64,000 nt of DNA from Gammaproteobacteria bacterium (GTDB lineage: Bacteria > Pseudomonadota > Gammaproteobacteria > Pseudomonadales > Cellvibrionaceae): the NCBI GenBank assembly GCA_004173475.1, contig SEBU01000001.1, positions 1,178,001-1,242,000 on the forward strand, written 5' to 3'. Every line of letters begins with the position of its first letter. Positions within the stretch are counted from its first letter, which is position 1. Below are positions 44,044 through 52,395 of the stretch, one piece after another. Made by a program: the position numbers and the translations under genes. A model generated the notes under the pieces. It was not told where the DNA came from. It was given only the letters and a program-made list of their open reading frames with translations, and made no database searches.

Positions 44044-46401
44044 ATGATCAACCTAGCCAACACCCTTAAACTACCTAGTATTTCCCAGCGTATCGCCGTT
44101 GAATTAAATGTTCAGGAACAACAGGTTAGCGCGGCCGTTGGGCTGCTGGATGAGGGGGCAACAGTGCCTTTCATCTCACGCTATCGTAAAGAGGTAACCG
44201 GCGGGCTAGACGATACCCATATGCGGCTCCTTGAGGAACGTTTGCGCTACCTGCGTGAACTGGAAGAACGACGCACTGCCATATTGAAGTCAATTCAAGA
44301 GCAAGAAAAATTAACGCCCGAATTGGAGCGCGACATTAACTTAGCCGACACGAAAAATCGCTTGGAGGATTTATACCTACCCTTCAAACCCAAACGCCGT
44401 ACCAAGGGGCAAATTGCCAAAGAAGCTGGCCTTGAACCTTTGGCCGAAGCACTTATGGCTGATCCAAATTTAAACCCCGAAATTGAAGCCGCAAAATACT
44501 TTAATGCGGAGCACAAGATTGACGACGTTAAAGCGGCTCTCGATGGGGCCAAATATATTCTCATGGAAAAATTCAGTGAAGAAGCAGAGTTGCTTGGCCG
44601 CATGCGTAATTTCCTCACTCAGGAAGGAACACTTTGTGCACGGGTTGTTACCGGAAAAGAAACAGATACTTCGCAAGAAGTTCAAAAATTCCGCGATTAT
44701 TTTGAACACAATGAACCGCTAAAATCAGTGCCCTCTCATCGTGCCTTAGCGATGTTCCGCGGCCGTAATGAAGGTATTTTATCGCTCGCCATTAATGTTG
44801 GCGACGAGGAAAACAAAATCGGTCACCCTTGCGAAACCATGATTGCTGAACACTGGCAAATAAAAGACCAAAGCCGACCAGCGGATGCATGGTTAGCGGA
44901 AGTTGTTCGCTGGACGTGGCGAGTAAAATTATTAACGCATCTTGAAACTGATTTGCTGAGCGAACTGCGCGAGAAAGCGGAAGACGGTGCAATTAAAGTA
45001 TTTGCATCCAATCTTAAAGATTTGCTCCTTGCAGCACCTGCTGGCCAAAAAGCCACTATTGGACTTGATCCTGGTATGCGCACCGGCGTTAAGGTTGCGG
45101 TAGTAGACGCAACCGGAAAAGTTCTCGACCATACCGTTATGTATCCTACGCCACCGCTGAATAAGATTGCAGAATCCGAAGCGATACTGGTTCATTTGTG
45201 TAAAAAATATGATGTGGGTTTAATTGCTATTGGTAATGGCACTGCCTCTCGTGAAACTGAAAAATTTGCGAAGGATGTTTTGAAAGCGCACAAAGACATC
45301 ACCGCCAGCACTGTCATTGTCAGTGAGGCGGGCGCGTCGGTTTATTCTGCCTCTGAATTCGCCGCAAAAGAATTTCCAGATTTGGACGTAACTATTCGCG
45401 GCGCCATTTCGATTGCACGTCGTTTACAAGACCCGCTTGCAGAATTGGTAAAAATTGATCCCAAATCTATTGGCGTTGGCCAGTACCAGCATGATGTATC
45501 GCAATCACAATTGGCTCGCTCGCTAGATGCAGTGGTTGAAGACTGTGTAAATGCCGTAGGTGTTGAAGTGAATACCGCCTCCGCTGCTTTGCTTGCTCGC
45601 GTGTCCGGCTTAAATACTACACTCGCCAATAATATTGTTGAATTTCGCAATCAGAATGGTGCATTTAGCTCTCGCGCTGCGCTGAAAAAAGTTCCGCGTT
45701 TTGGCGAGAAAACCTTTGAACAGGCCGCAGGGTTTTTACGTGTTGCAGGTGGAAGCAATCCTCTGGATGCATCCGCCGTTCATCCGGAATCTTATTCTGT
45801 CGTTGAAAAAATTGCGCAAAAAAATCAGCGTGAAATGAAGGGCCTTATCGGCGATTCAAATTTTTTACGCGGATTAAAAGCAGCGGACTACACCGATGAA
45901 AAATTTGGTTTGCCTACAGTCACCGATATCATTAAAGAATTGGATAAGCCAGGTCGCGACCCTCGCCCGGAATTTAAAACGGCGACCTTCCAGGAGGGTG
46001 TAGATACCATCAATGATTTGGTACCTGGAATGATTCTGGAAGGCACGGTTACCAACGTAACCAATTTTGGCGCTTTTGTAGATATAGGAGTGCATCAAGA
46101 CGGACTGGTACATATCTCCGCTTTGTCACATACATTTATTAAAGACCCGCGTGAAGCCGTTAAAGCAGGCGATATTGTAAAAGCGAAAGTGATGGAAGTG
46201 GATGTTGCACGTAAACGCATCGCCTTGTCATTACGGTTAGATGACACTCCTGGTGAAAAGGTTGAAGGTGCATCTGGCGGCAAAGGCGGATCAAGACCAC
46301 AGTCGCAAAATCAACAGCGCAATGCGCAGAAAAATAATCCTGCGCTGGCCGCCGTGGGAACCATGGGTGCCTTATTGCAACAAGCACTGAAGAAGAAGTA
46401 A
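44044..46401 (+). CDS. tex: Tex-type RNA-binding transcription accessory protein
   Basis: 785 residues, full length. Order: Tex_N helical domain, RuvC-like YqgF domain ([20 protein letters not shown] near 340), helix-hairpin-helix pair ([18 protein letters not shown]), and a C-terminal S1 RNA-binding domain ([18 protein letters not shown] near 660). The C-terminal tail is glycine- and glutamine-rich. Tex binds RNA and modulates transcription and stress or toxin expression; essential in some pathogens. AGTTCGTTTT precedes the ATG without a strong ribosome binding site. Confidence 0.97.
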   Translation: MINLANTLKLPSISQRIAVELNVQEQQVSAAVGLLDEGATVPFISRYRKEVTGGLDDTHMRLLEERLRYLRELEERRTAILKSIQEQEKLTPELERDINLADTKNRLEDLYLPFKPKRRTKGQIAKEAGLEPLAEALMADPNLNPEIEAAKYFNAEHKIDDVKAALDGAKYILMEKFSEEAELLGRMRNFLTQEGTLCARVVTGKETDTSQEVQKFRDYFEHNEPLKSVPSHRALAMFRGRNEGILSLAINVGDEENKIGHPCETMIAEHWQIKDQSRPADAWLAEVVRWTWRVKLLTHLETDLLSELREKAEDGAIKVFASNLKDLLLAAPAGQKATIGLDPGMRTGVKVAVVDATGKVLDHTVMYPTPPLNKIAESEAILVHLCKKYDVGLIAIGNGTASRETEKFAKDVLKAHKDITASTVIVSEAGASVYSASEFAAKEFPDLDVTIRGAISIARRLQDPLAELVKIDPKSIGVGQYQHDVSQSQLARSLDAVVEDCVNAVGVEVNTASAALLARVSGLNTTLANNIVEFRNQNGAFSSRAALKKVPRFGEKTFEQAAGFLRVAGGSNPLDASAVHPESYSVVEKIAQKNQREMKGLIGDSNFLRGLKAADYTDEKFGLPTVTDIIKELDKPGRDPRPEFKTATFQEGVDTINDLVPGMILEGTVTNVTNFGAFVDIGVHQDGLVHISALSHTFIKDPREAVKAGDIVKAKVMEVDVARKRIALSLRLDDTPGEKVEGASGGKGGSRPQSQNQQRNAQKNNPALAAVGTMGALLQQALKKK

Positions 46402-46447
46402 GCTACGGCTAACTTTTTAAATAACGTCATTAACCACTGAGGCACTT

Positions 46448-46885
46448 ATGAAAAAATTAGCTTTTGTCTTCATTTCCACCCTTTGTGCATTTGCTTTTCA
46501 GGCGGAAGCGCGCGAGCTTAAAAATATATCTATTCAGGATGCACTCGCTTCTGACGACGCTAAATTAAATCTTCCAGACGATGTGAAATTTTATTTTGGC
46601 GATGCAAAGCCAGAAGGGAATATCGCAAAAACCGTAGGTGAATATACGTTTGATCGTCAAATTAATGCCTCATTGAAATCGCAAATTACTGCTTGTCATT
46701 CTGCGTTAATAGTAGCGCTTAAAGATTTGCGCGAAGCGGCAAAAAAAGAAGGTGCAACGGCGGTGGTTAATATCAAATCCAATGCTAAAGGCAAAGCTAT
46801 TTCCAGCAAGGAAATTTATGCATGCGATTCTGGTGTTCTGAAATCCGGTGTCTCTATTTCTGGTGATTTGGTCGTTGTTGAATAG
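46448..46885 (+). CDS. Small secreted protein of the misnamed excinuclease-subunit family
   Basis: 145 residues with a signal peptide (cleavage near QAEA). The pattern DALASDDAKLNLPDDVKFYFGD, then two cysteines at ITACHSA and YACDSG and the ending SGVSISGDLVVVE matches a Gammaproteobacterial periplasmic family that databases often mislabel as excinuclease ATPase subunit. A disulfide is likely. No UvrA homology is real. It follows tex by 46 bp with GAGG before the ATG, and a terminator follows it. Confidence 0.75.
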   Translation: MKKLAFVFISTLCAFAFQAEARELKNISIQDALASDDAKLNLPDDVKFYFGDAKPEGNIAKTVGEYTFDRQINASLKSQITACHSALIVALKDLREAAKKEGATAVVNIKSNAKGKAISSKEIYACDSGVLKSGVSISGDLVVVE

Positions 46886-46909
46886 CTAGTCAAACAAACC
46901 CCACATTCT

Positions 46910-46939
46910 ACATTCGGCGGCATTCACTCCGCCGAATGT
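46910..46939 (+). terminator. Terminator after the small secreted protein gene
   Basis: Perfect 11-bp inverted repeat (46910-46920 and 46929-46939; arm ACATTCGGCGG) with an 8-nt loop, 25 bp past the stop codon. The following bases are T-rich (TCATCTTCTC), a moderate T-tract. Confidence 0.7.
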
Positions 46940-46998
46940 TCATCTTCTCAGATAACTTTCAATTGATCTCTTCTTTATTACTTGGTGACACATAATCA

Positions 46999-47376
46999 CT
47001 AAATTAATCTTAGCTGTCTGGCAAACCAAAGTGACGCGCCAGAAATAATCGCAACTGATATCAGCGAGCCGATTTGCATTAATTGAGCGAAGCTCATACC
47101 CACCAAAAAAACCCAAAGCTTTATCAACACCGCGACAATCGAAAACTGGCTAATCACCAACGCACTAATCAGCAATAATGGCACCAGAATAATTAGGCGC
47201 TCTTGCAATACCGATAGCTTTTTAGGTGCTGGCAAACTACTCATTACTTCCGACGTAAAATTATCGTCAGCAATATACGGCTGGCTCGCGCGGAATTGTT
47301 TCGCAAGGAAATCATCAAACGCATCATTTCCTTTATGATTGGATTCGATATGTGTTAATTGATTTTCGTTCATCAT
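46999..47376 (-). CDS. Small membrane protein, probable regulator of the adjacent sigma factor
   Basis: 125 residues. N-terminal half cytoplasmic and acidic (DDFLAKQFRASQPYIADD), then two or three membrane spans. Its gene overlaps the ECF sigma gene by 4 nt, the usual coupling of a sigma with its inhibitor. The DDNFTSEVMSSLP pattern recurs in proteins encoded next to such sigma genes. No zinc-anti-sigma motif is visible. It is a likely anti-sigma factor, by position rather than by domain. Confidence 0.6.
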   Translation of the reverse strand: MMNENQLTHIESNHKGNDAFDDFLAKQFRASQPYIADDNFTSEVMSSLPAPKKLSVLQERLIILVPLLLISALVISQFSIVAVLIKLWVFLVGMSFAQLMQIGSLISVAIISGASLWFARQLRLI

Positions 47377-47915
47377 GCTACCTGACTCCAGGAGGCTAAC
47401 AAAGTTTGCAGCTTTTGCTTACCACGATTGACGTGGGTTTTTAATGTACCCAAAGGAATGCCCATAATATTAGCAGCCTCGTCGTGTGAAAACCCGTCTT
47501 CAAAGCATAGCCGAATGGCGAGTTGCTGTGCCGCAGAAAGTTGGTGCATCGCGGCTTCTACATCGCGCTTTGCGTCGAAGTTTTTGAGCTCGCAGATTTC
47601 CGCTTCTATATCTTCATTCTCGTCCAACTCACACCATTGGATTTTTTTCGTGCGCCAACGGTTAGCTGCGATATTAAAAGCAATGCGATAAAGCCATGTG
47701 GAAAATTTTGCTTCCGCACGAAAAGCCCCCAATGCTCCATAGGCTTTAATAAACGTTTCTTGCGCAAGGTCATCTGCCAAATGGATATCGCCGTCGCATA
47801 ATCGACGCCCCCAATTTCGCAGTTGCGATTGGTAACGCAAAACCAGCTGCGAAAAGGCATGCTGGTCTTTTTTTGCGACTACCCGCGCAATCAATTCCTG
47901 GTCGGAAATTGACAT
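47373..47915 (-). CDS. ECF RNA polymerase sigma factor
   Basis: 180 residues. Region 2: AQETFIKAYGALG and AFRAEAKFSTWLYRIAFN; region 4: FSHDEAANIMGIPLGTLKTHVNRG. It is closely similar to the sigma factor encoded at 20.5-21.0 kb. The gene is overlapped by the small membrane protein gene downstream and preceded by a membrane protein gene 5 bp upstream, so the three form one operon. A membrane signal probably controls it. Confidence 0.93.
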   Translation of the reverse strand: MSISDQELIARVVAKKDQHAFSQLVLRYQSQLRNWGRRLCDGDIHLADDLAQETFIKAYGALGAFRAEAKFSTWLYRIAFNIAANRWRTKKIQWCELDENEDIEAEICELKNFDAKRDVEAAMHQLSAAQQLAIRLCFEDGFSHDEAANIMGIPLGTLKTHVNRGKQKLQTLLASWSQVA

Positions 47916-47920
47916 GCTGA

Positions 47921-48706
47921 CTAATCCTGTACCTTGGCAACATCAGATGCTTGAGAGTTGCGATTATCCGACAAACGCCAGATGACAACTTGTGAAATAC
48001 CTAGGCCTATTAGAATAAACCCGAAGGAGCCGACCTCAATGTCGAATGCGATCGTAAGAAAAATTAAGCAGCCAATTCCCAACCCGATATTTCGAACACC
48101 TTTACGCATGATGTCATCGTTGCGGGTATAAATAATGTCGCCATTTCCCGTCGCGCTTTTTATAACTCTAGGTTCATCACCAAGAAGGAGCTCTAAAGGT
48201 ATGTCGCGACCCGCCGCCAATAATTTATCAATATTCGTATTAATATTTTTCAAGCGACGCGATTTGGCGCGGTAATGCAAAAGCGCAAGAATCATTACCA
48301 ATAACACAGGTCCCCCAAACAGCAGTGACATAGCAACAATGGGAATAATCACATCGGGGTTCAACAGGCTGTTAGGTTCGCTATGATCAAACCCCCGGAA
48401 GTTATCTCGCACTTCGCTCATGGCCCGCTCAATATTATCCCTGGAGGAATTAACATCCGGTGGCTCTGGAGCTTTCGGTGCCGGTGGTACGGTCGTATCT
48501 TTTACTACATCCGCGACTGAATCGATCGGAGCTTGCGGGGAAACGGACTCTGCGGAACTTGCCGCCGCGGAAGAAGGTCTACCCACCTCAACCGGCTTAC
48601 CGACAAGCTCAACGGCATGAGCCGATGTATATGAAAGAGGGGAAATTAGTAAACCAATCAGCGTCAATTTGCGTAATGCGTGATGCGCGAGAGTGGAGAT
48701 GTTCAT
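47921..48706 (-). CDS. Membrane protein with C-terminal DUF6249-like region
   Basis: 261 residues. Signal peptide (cleavage near AHAVE), a Pro/Ala/Ser-rich extracytoplasmic region to about residue 110, then three membrane spans in the second half with the conserved-looking RKGVRNIGLGIGCLIFL stretch typical of DUF6249 proteins. It opens the operon with the ECF sigma and probable anti-sigma genes, so it may be a sensor for them. Function unknown. Confidence 0.65.
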   Translation of the reverse strand: MNISTLAHHALRKLTLIGLLISPLSYTSAHAVELVGKPVEVGRPSSAAASSAESVSPQAPIDSVADVVKDTTVPPAPKAPEPPDVNSSRDNIERAMSEVRDNFRGFDHSEPNSLLNPDVIIPIVAMSLLFGGPVLLVMILALLHYRAKSRRLKNINTNIDKLLAAGRDIPLELLLGDEPRVIKSATGNGDIIYTRNDDIMRKGVRNIGLGIGCLIFLTIAFDIEVGSFGFILIGLGISQVVIWRLSDNRNSQASDVAKVQD

Positions 48707-48990
48707 AATAGATACTCGTCGGATTAACTCGTTAATTGGGCGTCTGTGAGCTTTGCAACAGTTATTCCTATAGACACAACTGCGAAGCTTTTGGATTCAG
48801 GGGTTAATTATTTCTTTTCTCGAATTTTCCACTATCTCTAATTGGCTCTTAACCACATTGTGAAACTTCCTAGCCGAATTCCGACCTTACTTTGCGCAAA
48901 CAATTTAAGTGGTCAATTTAAAGGACTCTGTGCATACTGGCCAGCGTTCTTCATAGCCCCGTTTTTCCTGTAAGCTGCATAAGGAAACCT

Positions 48991-50388
48991 ATGACTTTTC
49001 TGCGTATCCCGCTTTTGCTCTCCTGTTTAACCTCACCCGTTTTTGCCGCTTCAAGCGTACCGGCGATTCCGCCTGCACTTAAAGCTGAAGCCAGCAGTGT
49101 CGCACCTACTCCGCCTTCCTCAACTGCACAACAGCTTTATGCATCTGCGCAAAGTGATTTGTTGCAACTGCGCGTGTTACTTAAGAACGGCCGCAGCCAA
49201 TCGGCGGTAGGGTCTGGTTTTTTAATTGGGAAAAGTAATCTGGTTATCACCAACTTTCATGTGGTGTCTCAGATAGCGCTCGAACCGGACAATTACTTTG
49301 GTGAATTCAAAGATACCCAAGGCAAGAGTGGTGATATCGAATTACTGGCAGTGGATGTTCAGCACGATCTCGCGGTAGTGAGAGTTAATCGTAATGGCAC
49401 CGGAGTATTTAACCTCACCGAAACTCCCGCAACCCTTTACCAGGGCGAGCATCTTTATTCTTTAGGCAATCCGCTGGACCTCGGTTTTTTCATTTCAGAA
49501 GGCACCTACAACGGCGTGAGCCACCGCGGATTTACTGACCAGATTATGTTTACCGGCCCAGTCAACCCGGGCATGAGCGGTGGCCCTAACGTCACCGCAA
49601 CGGGAGAAGTAGCGGGAGTAAACGTTGCACACAGACGCGATGGTGAGCTAGTAAGTTTTTTGGTTCCCGCAACCTATGCGCAAAAACTTTTCGCCAGTAT
49701 TACACCAGAAAGCAAGCCGCCTAAAGATTTCAAACCAATTATTGGTGAACAGTTACTCGCGCACCAAACATTAATGATGAACACATTGCTGGCAACACCG
49801 CTGACTCATAAAAAGCTGGGGCCATATAGCGTACCTGTTCGCGAATCGGAACAAGTTAGATGCTGGGGCAGTTCAGATACGAAAGGGGAAAAAACTTACA
49901 ACACCGACCAAATAAATTGTGCAATGGAATCTGAGCTTTTCGTGTCGGAAGATTTACAAACCGGCAGCATATCCATGACGCACCGATTTGTGCAAACGAA
50001 CAAGTTAGATCCGCTTCGCTTCGCTATATTTATCGGAAAAATGTTTAGCAATCGTGTTAATGGCAACACAAAAGACGAGAACCTAACTACCGGTCACTGC
50101 ACTGAGGATTTTATAGGAAACAATAATTTTACCAGCCGAGCTGTTGTTTGCGTTGAGTCTTACCAAAAGTTTTCCGGCCTCTACAATTTCCTTTTGTTCA
50201 CCTCAAGTACCGATGAACCGCTAATGAATTTGCAAAGCCGTTTGGTCATCAACGGGGTTTCCTATGAAAATGGCCAAAAGCTTATCACGCAATTTTTGAG
50301 CGTATTCAGTAAGGAAAACTCCGTTCAGAAAAACGAGGCCACAATTACTACAAGCTCCTCTGCAAACACTGCAAAGGAGAATAATTAA
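48991..50388 (+). CDS. Secreted trypsin-like serine protease
   Basis: 465 residues with a signal peptide (cleavage near VFA-ASSVP). The triad is complete: His90 in ITNFHVV, Asp126 in HDLAVVRV and Ser196 in NPGMSGGP, the S1C (DegP/HtrA-like) pattern without a PDZ domain. A C-terminal region of about 230 residues with four cysteines (RCWGSSD, INCAME, TGHC, VVCVE) has no match I can name. AAGGA precedes the ATG. It is first in a tight operon with FHA and flavin-reductase genes (1 bp to the next gene), suggesting a shared envelope pathway. Confidence 0.85.
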   Translation: MTFLRIPLLLSCLTSPVFAASSVPAIPPALKAEASSVAPTPPSSTAQQLYASAQSDLLQLRVLLKNGRSQSAVGSGFLIGKSNLVITNFHVVSQIALEPDNYFGEFKDTQGKSGDIELLAVDVQHDLAVVRVNRNGTGVFNLTETPATLYQGEHLYSLGNPLDLGFFISEGTYNGVSHRGFTDQIMFTGPVNPGMSGGPNVTATGEVAGVNVAHRRDGELVSFLVPATYAQKLFASITPESKPPKDFKPIIGEQLLAHQTLMMNTLLATPLTHKKLGPYSVPVRESEQVRCWGSSDTKGEKTYNTDQINCAMESELFVSEDLQTGSISMTHRFVQTNKLDPLRFAIFIGKMFSNRVNGNTKDENLTTGHCTEDFIGNNNFTSRAVVCVESYQKFSGLYNFLLFTSSTDEPLMNLQSRLVINGVSYENGQKLITQFLSVFSKENSVQKNEATITTSSSANTAKENN

Positions 50389-50389
50389 T

Positions 50390-51370
50390 ATGAGCTTTTA
50401 TTATTTCGTAGAAATACTCAATGCTAATGGCGACGTGCAACAGCGCCATCGATTCACAGAGCTACCTATCCGCATTGGACGTAGTTATAGCAACGATATT
50501 ATTCTCGATGATCACCACACTGCTGGCGAGCATGCGGTCATTGAACATGATGAAAACAATAACCTGATGGTTCGTGACCTCGGATCCCACAACGCTATTA
50601 AGATTAAAGGCAAAACTCATTCACAGGTGCAACTCGCGGGTGACACTGTAATTCAGCTTGGGCACACCCATATTCGTGTACGTGATAGCAATTATGTAGT
50701 GAGCGCCGAAATAAGTGATGCTACACATCATCGCTGGCAAGGTTGGCCGCTATTTATAACTGCGCTTGTTATGATTTTAGTGCTGTCGTTGAGCACCTCA
50801 TGGTTGGTAGACATCGCAAACAACAAGTCCTCTGAATATATTATTTCGATTGCGCAGTGGTTATTGGTTGCTGCAGGCTGGTCTGGAATTTGGGCGCTAG
50901 CGAACCGAGTGTTTGGAGGCGCGGCAAATTTTACTCGCCATCTATTTACATTAAGTTGCGCATTGGCAGCCTTAACATTATTGGATTACCTCACGATATT
51001 TTTGGGCTTCGCCTTTTCGTGGGAGTGGATTAGCCGCTACCAAAGCCATGGCGAATTAGCGATAGTCGCAATAACTATCTATTACCACTTGCGCCATATC
51101 AATTCGCGAAAAAGCGCTTATTTTAAAGTAGTTTGCGTAAGCCTTGCGCTTATCGCATCCGGCATTAAGTTAATGAACAATTATCAAACAACAAATCAGT
51201 ACGCTGATGAACTTTATATGCATGAGGTCCTGCCGCCAGCAGCGCGCTTGAGCCGGAACCATACTCTCGCAGAGTTCGATAGCTCTATAGAAAAACTAAA
51301 AACCAAAATTGATGGTGAGCGCGAAAAAGTATTAAAAGAAAAAGCAGAGAAGAAGTCGGTTGAAAAATAA
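50390..51370 (+). CDS. FHA-domain membrane protein
   Basis: 326 residues. An N-terminal FHA domain (about 5-100) with IRIGRSYSNDIIL, a GEHAVIEHD turn and LGSHNAIKI; the phosphothreonine-binding Ser and Gly-Asn pattern is partly degenerate (HTAGEH in place of S-R-H). Then about five membrane spans, with a charged C-terminal helix rich in Lys and Glu (REKVLKEKAEKKSVEK). It may bring phosphothreonine signalling to the membrane. The stop overlaps the next start (TAATG). Confidence 0.8.
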   Translation: MSFYYFVEILNANGDVQQRHRFTELPIRIGRSYSNDIILDDHHTAGEHAVIEHDENNNLMVRDLGSHNAIKIKGKTHSQVQLAGDTVIQLGHTHIRVRDSNYVVSAEISDATHHRWQGWPLFITALVMILVLSLSTSWLVDIANNKSSEYIISIAQWLLVAAGWSGIWALANRVFGGAANFTRHLFTLSCALAALTLLDYLTIFLGFAFSWEWISRYQSHGELAIVAITIYYHLRHINSRKSAYFKVVCVSLALIASGIKLMNNYQTTNQYADELYMHEVLPPAARLSRNHTLAEFDSSIEKLKTKIDGEREKVLKEKAEKKSVEK

Positions 51371-52305
51371 TGATTTCTACTTCCGAAAAATTGTTCTTAC
51401 GTGTTAGCAGAATTCGCGAACTATCATCGAATGTTCGCGCTATTCAATTGCGAAGTAAAAATGATACTGAATTGCCGTTGGTAAGCGCGGGGGCACGCTT
51501 GGCTATTCCGTTTCAAGGTGGCAGCGCAAATGAGTTGCGAGATTTCTACCTGTGCAGCGACCCCACGCAGCGTGAGTTTTATGAAATTGCCGTACCAAGT
51601 GAAAACGCGCCGGCTTTAACAGACGGTGCTGAAATTGAATGTGAACCGCCAACTAATAGCTTTCTTTTACATGCGGACGCTAGTCCCGCTGTTTTAATTG
51701 CTGAAGGAATTGGCATAGCGCCTCTACTAACAATTGCCAACACACTTGCCCTCCGTGGTCGTCGATTTCAATTGCATTACGCAGGGCTTAATAAAAGTGA
51801 AATGGCATTTGCAGATGAGCTGCAGACCAAATATCCGCGTCACACCTACTTTTATTACACTGATCAAGCTCAGCACATAAATGTTATGGATTTACTGGCA
51901 AATGCGCCTGGTAACAGTTTATTTTATGCTTGCGGATCACAAACATTATTGGAGAATATTGAAAACTGCGCTCGCACAATTGGAATACCCAAAGACAGAA
52001 TTCAACAAGAGCCCTCATCTACAGAGCGACTGGAAAAAGATAAAGCGCTTATTATCGAATTAGCTCACTCCAATAAACTAATCCAGGTTAAAGCCGACCA
52101 GCCTATTCTCGCAGCATTACTAGAAGCTGGGGTCCAGGTTAAGTTCGATTGTTGTGTAGGTGATTGCGGCACCTGCGCCGTAAAAATTCTGCAGGGAGAG
52201 GCCGAGCATCGCGATCATGTTTTGACTGATGTGCAAAAAGCACAAGGTTTTATATGTATTTGTGTGTCGCGCAGCAAAACTGAAATGCTTACGCTAGCGC
52301 TATAA
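51370..52305 (+). CDS. Phthalate-dioxygenase-reductase-like 2Fe-2S flavin reductase
   Basis: 311 residues in the order flavin-binding (LRDFYLCSDP), NAD-binding (GIGIAPLLTIANTL) and C-terminal plant-type 2Fe-2S ferredoxin. The ferredoxin cysteines are C-x4-C-x2-C in DCCVGDCGTCAVKI, with the fourth in FICICVS. This domain order is that of phthalate dioxygenase reductase and VanB. It transfers electrons from NADH to an oxygenase or similar partner, but no oxygenase is adjacent. It is the third gene of the protease-FHA operon, which is an unusual setting. Confidence 0.9.
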   Translation: MISTSEKLFLRVSRIRELSSNVRAIQLRSKNDTELPLVSAGARLAIPFQGGSANELRDFYLCSDPTQREFYEIAVPSENAPALTDGAEIECEPPTNSFLLHADASPAVLIAEGIGIAPLLTIANTLALRGRRFQLHYAGLNKSEMAFADELQTKYPRHTYFYYTDQAQHINVMDLLANAPGNSLFYACGSQTLLENIENCARTIGIPKDRIQQEPSSTERLEKDKALIIELAHSNKLIQVKADQPILAALLEAGVQVKFDCCVGDCGTCAVKILQGEAEHRDHVLTDVQKAQGFICICVSRSKTEMLTLAL

Positions 52306-52350
52306 TTCCGGTAGATCACAACTTATTGAAATGCTAACGAAAATCGCAAA

Positions 52351-52380
52351 TAAAAAAGAGCCGCTATAACGCGGCCCTTT
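52351..52380 (-). terminator. Bidirectional terminator, stronger on the minus strand
   Basis: GAGCCGC pairs with GCGGCCC (one G-U in RNA) around a 6-nt loop. On the minus strand it is followed by TTTTTTA. It serves the beta-helix gene on the minus strand and may also end the reductase operon. Confidence 0.75.
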
Positions 52381-52395
52381 ATCAATATTAAATAT

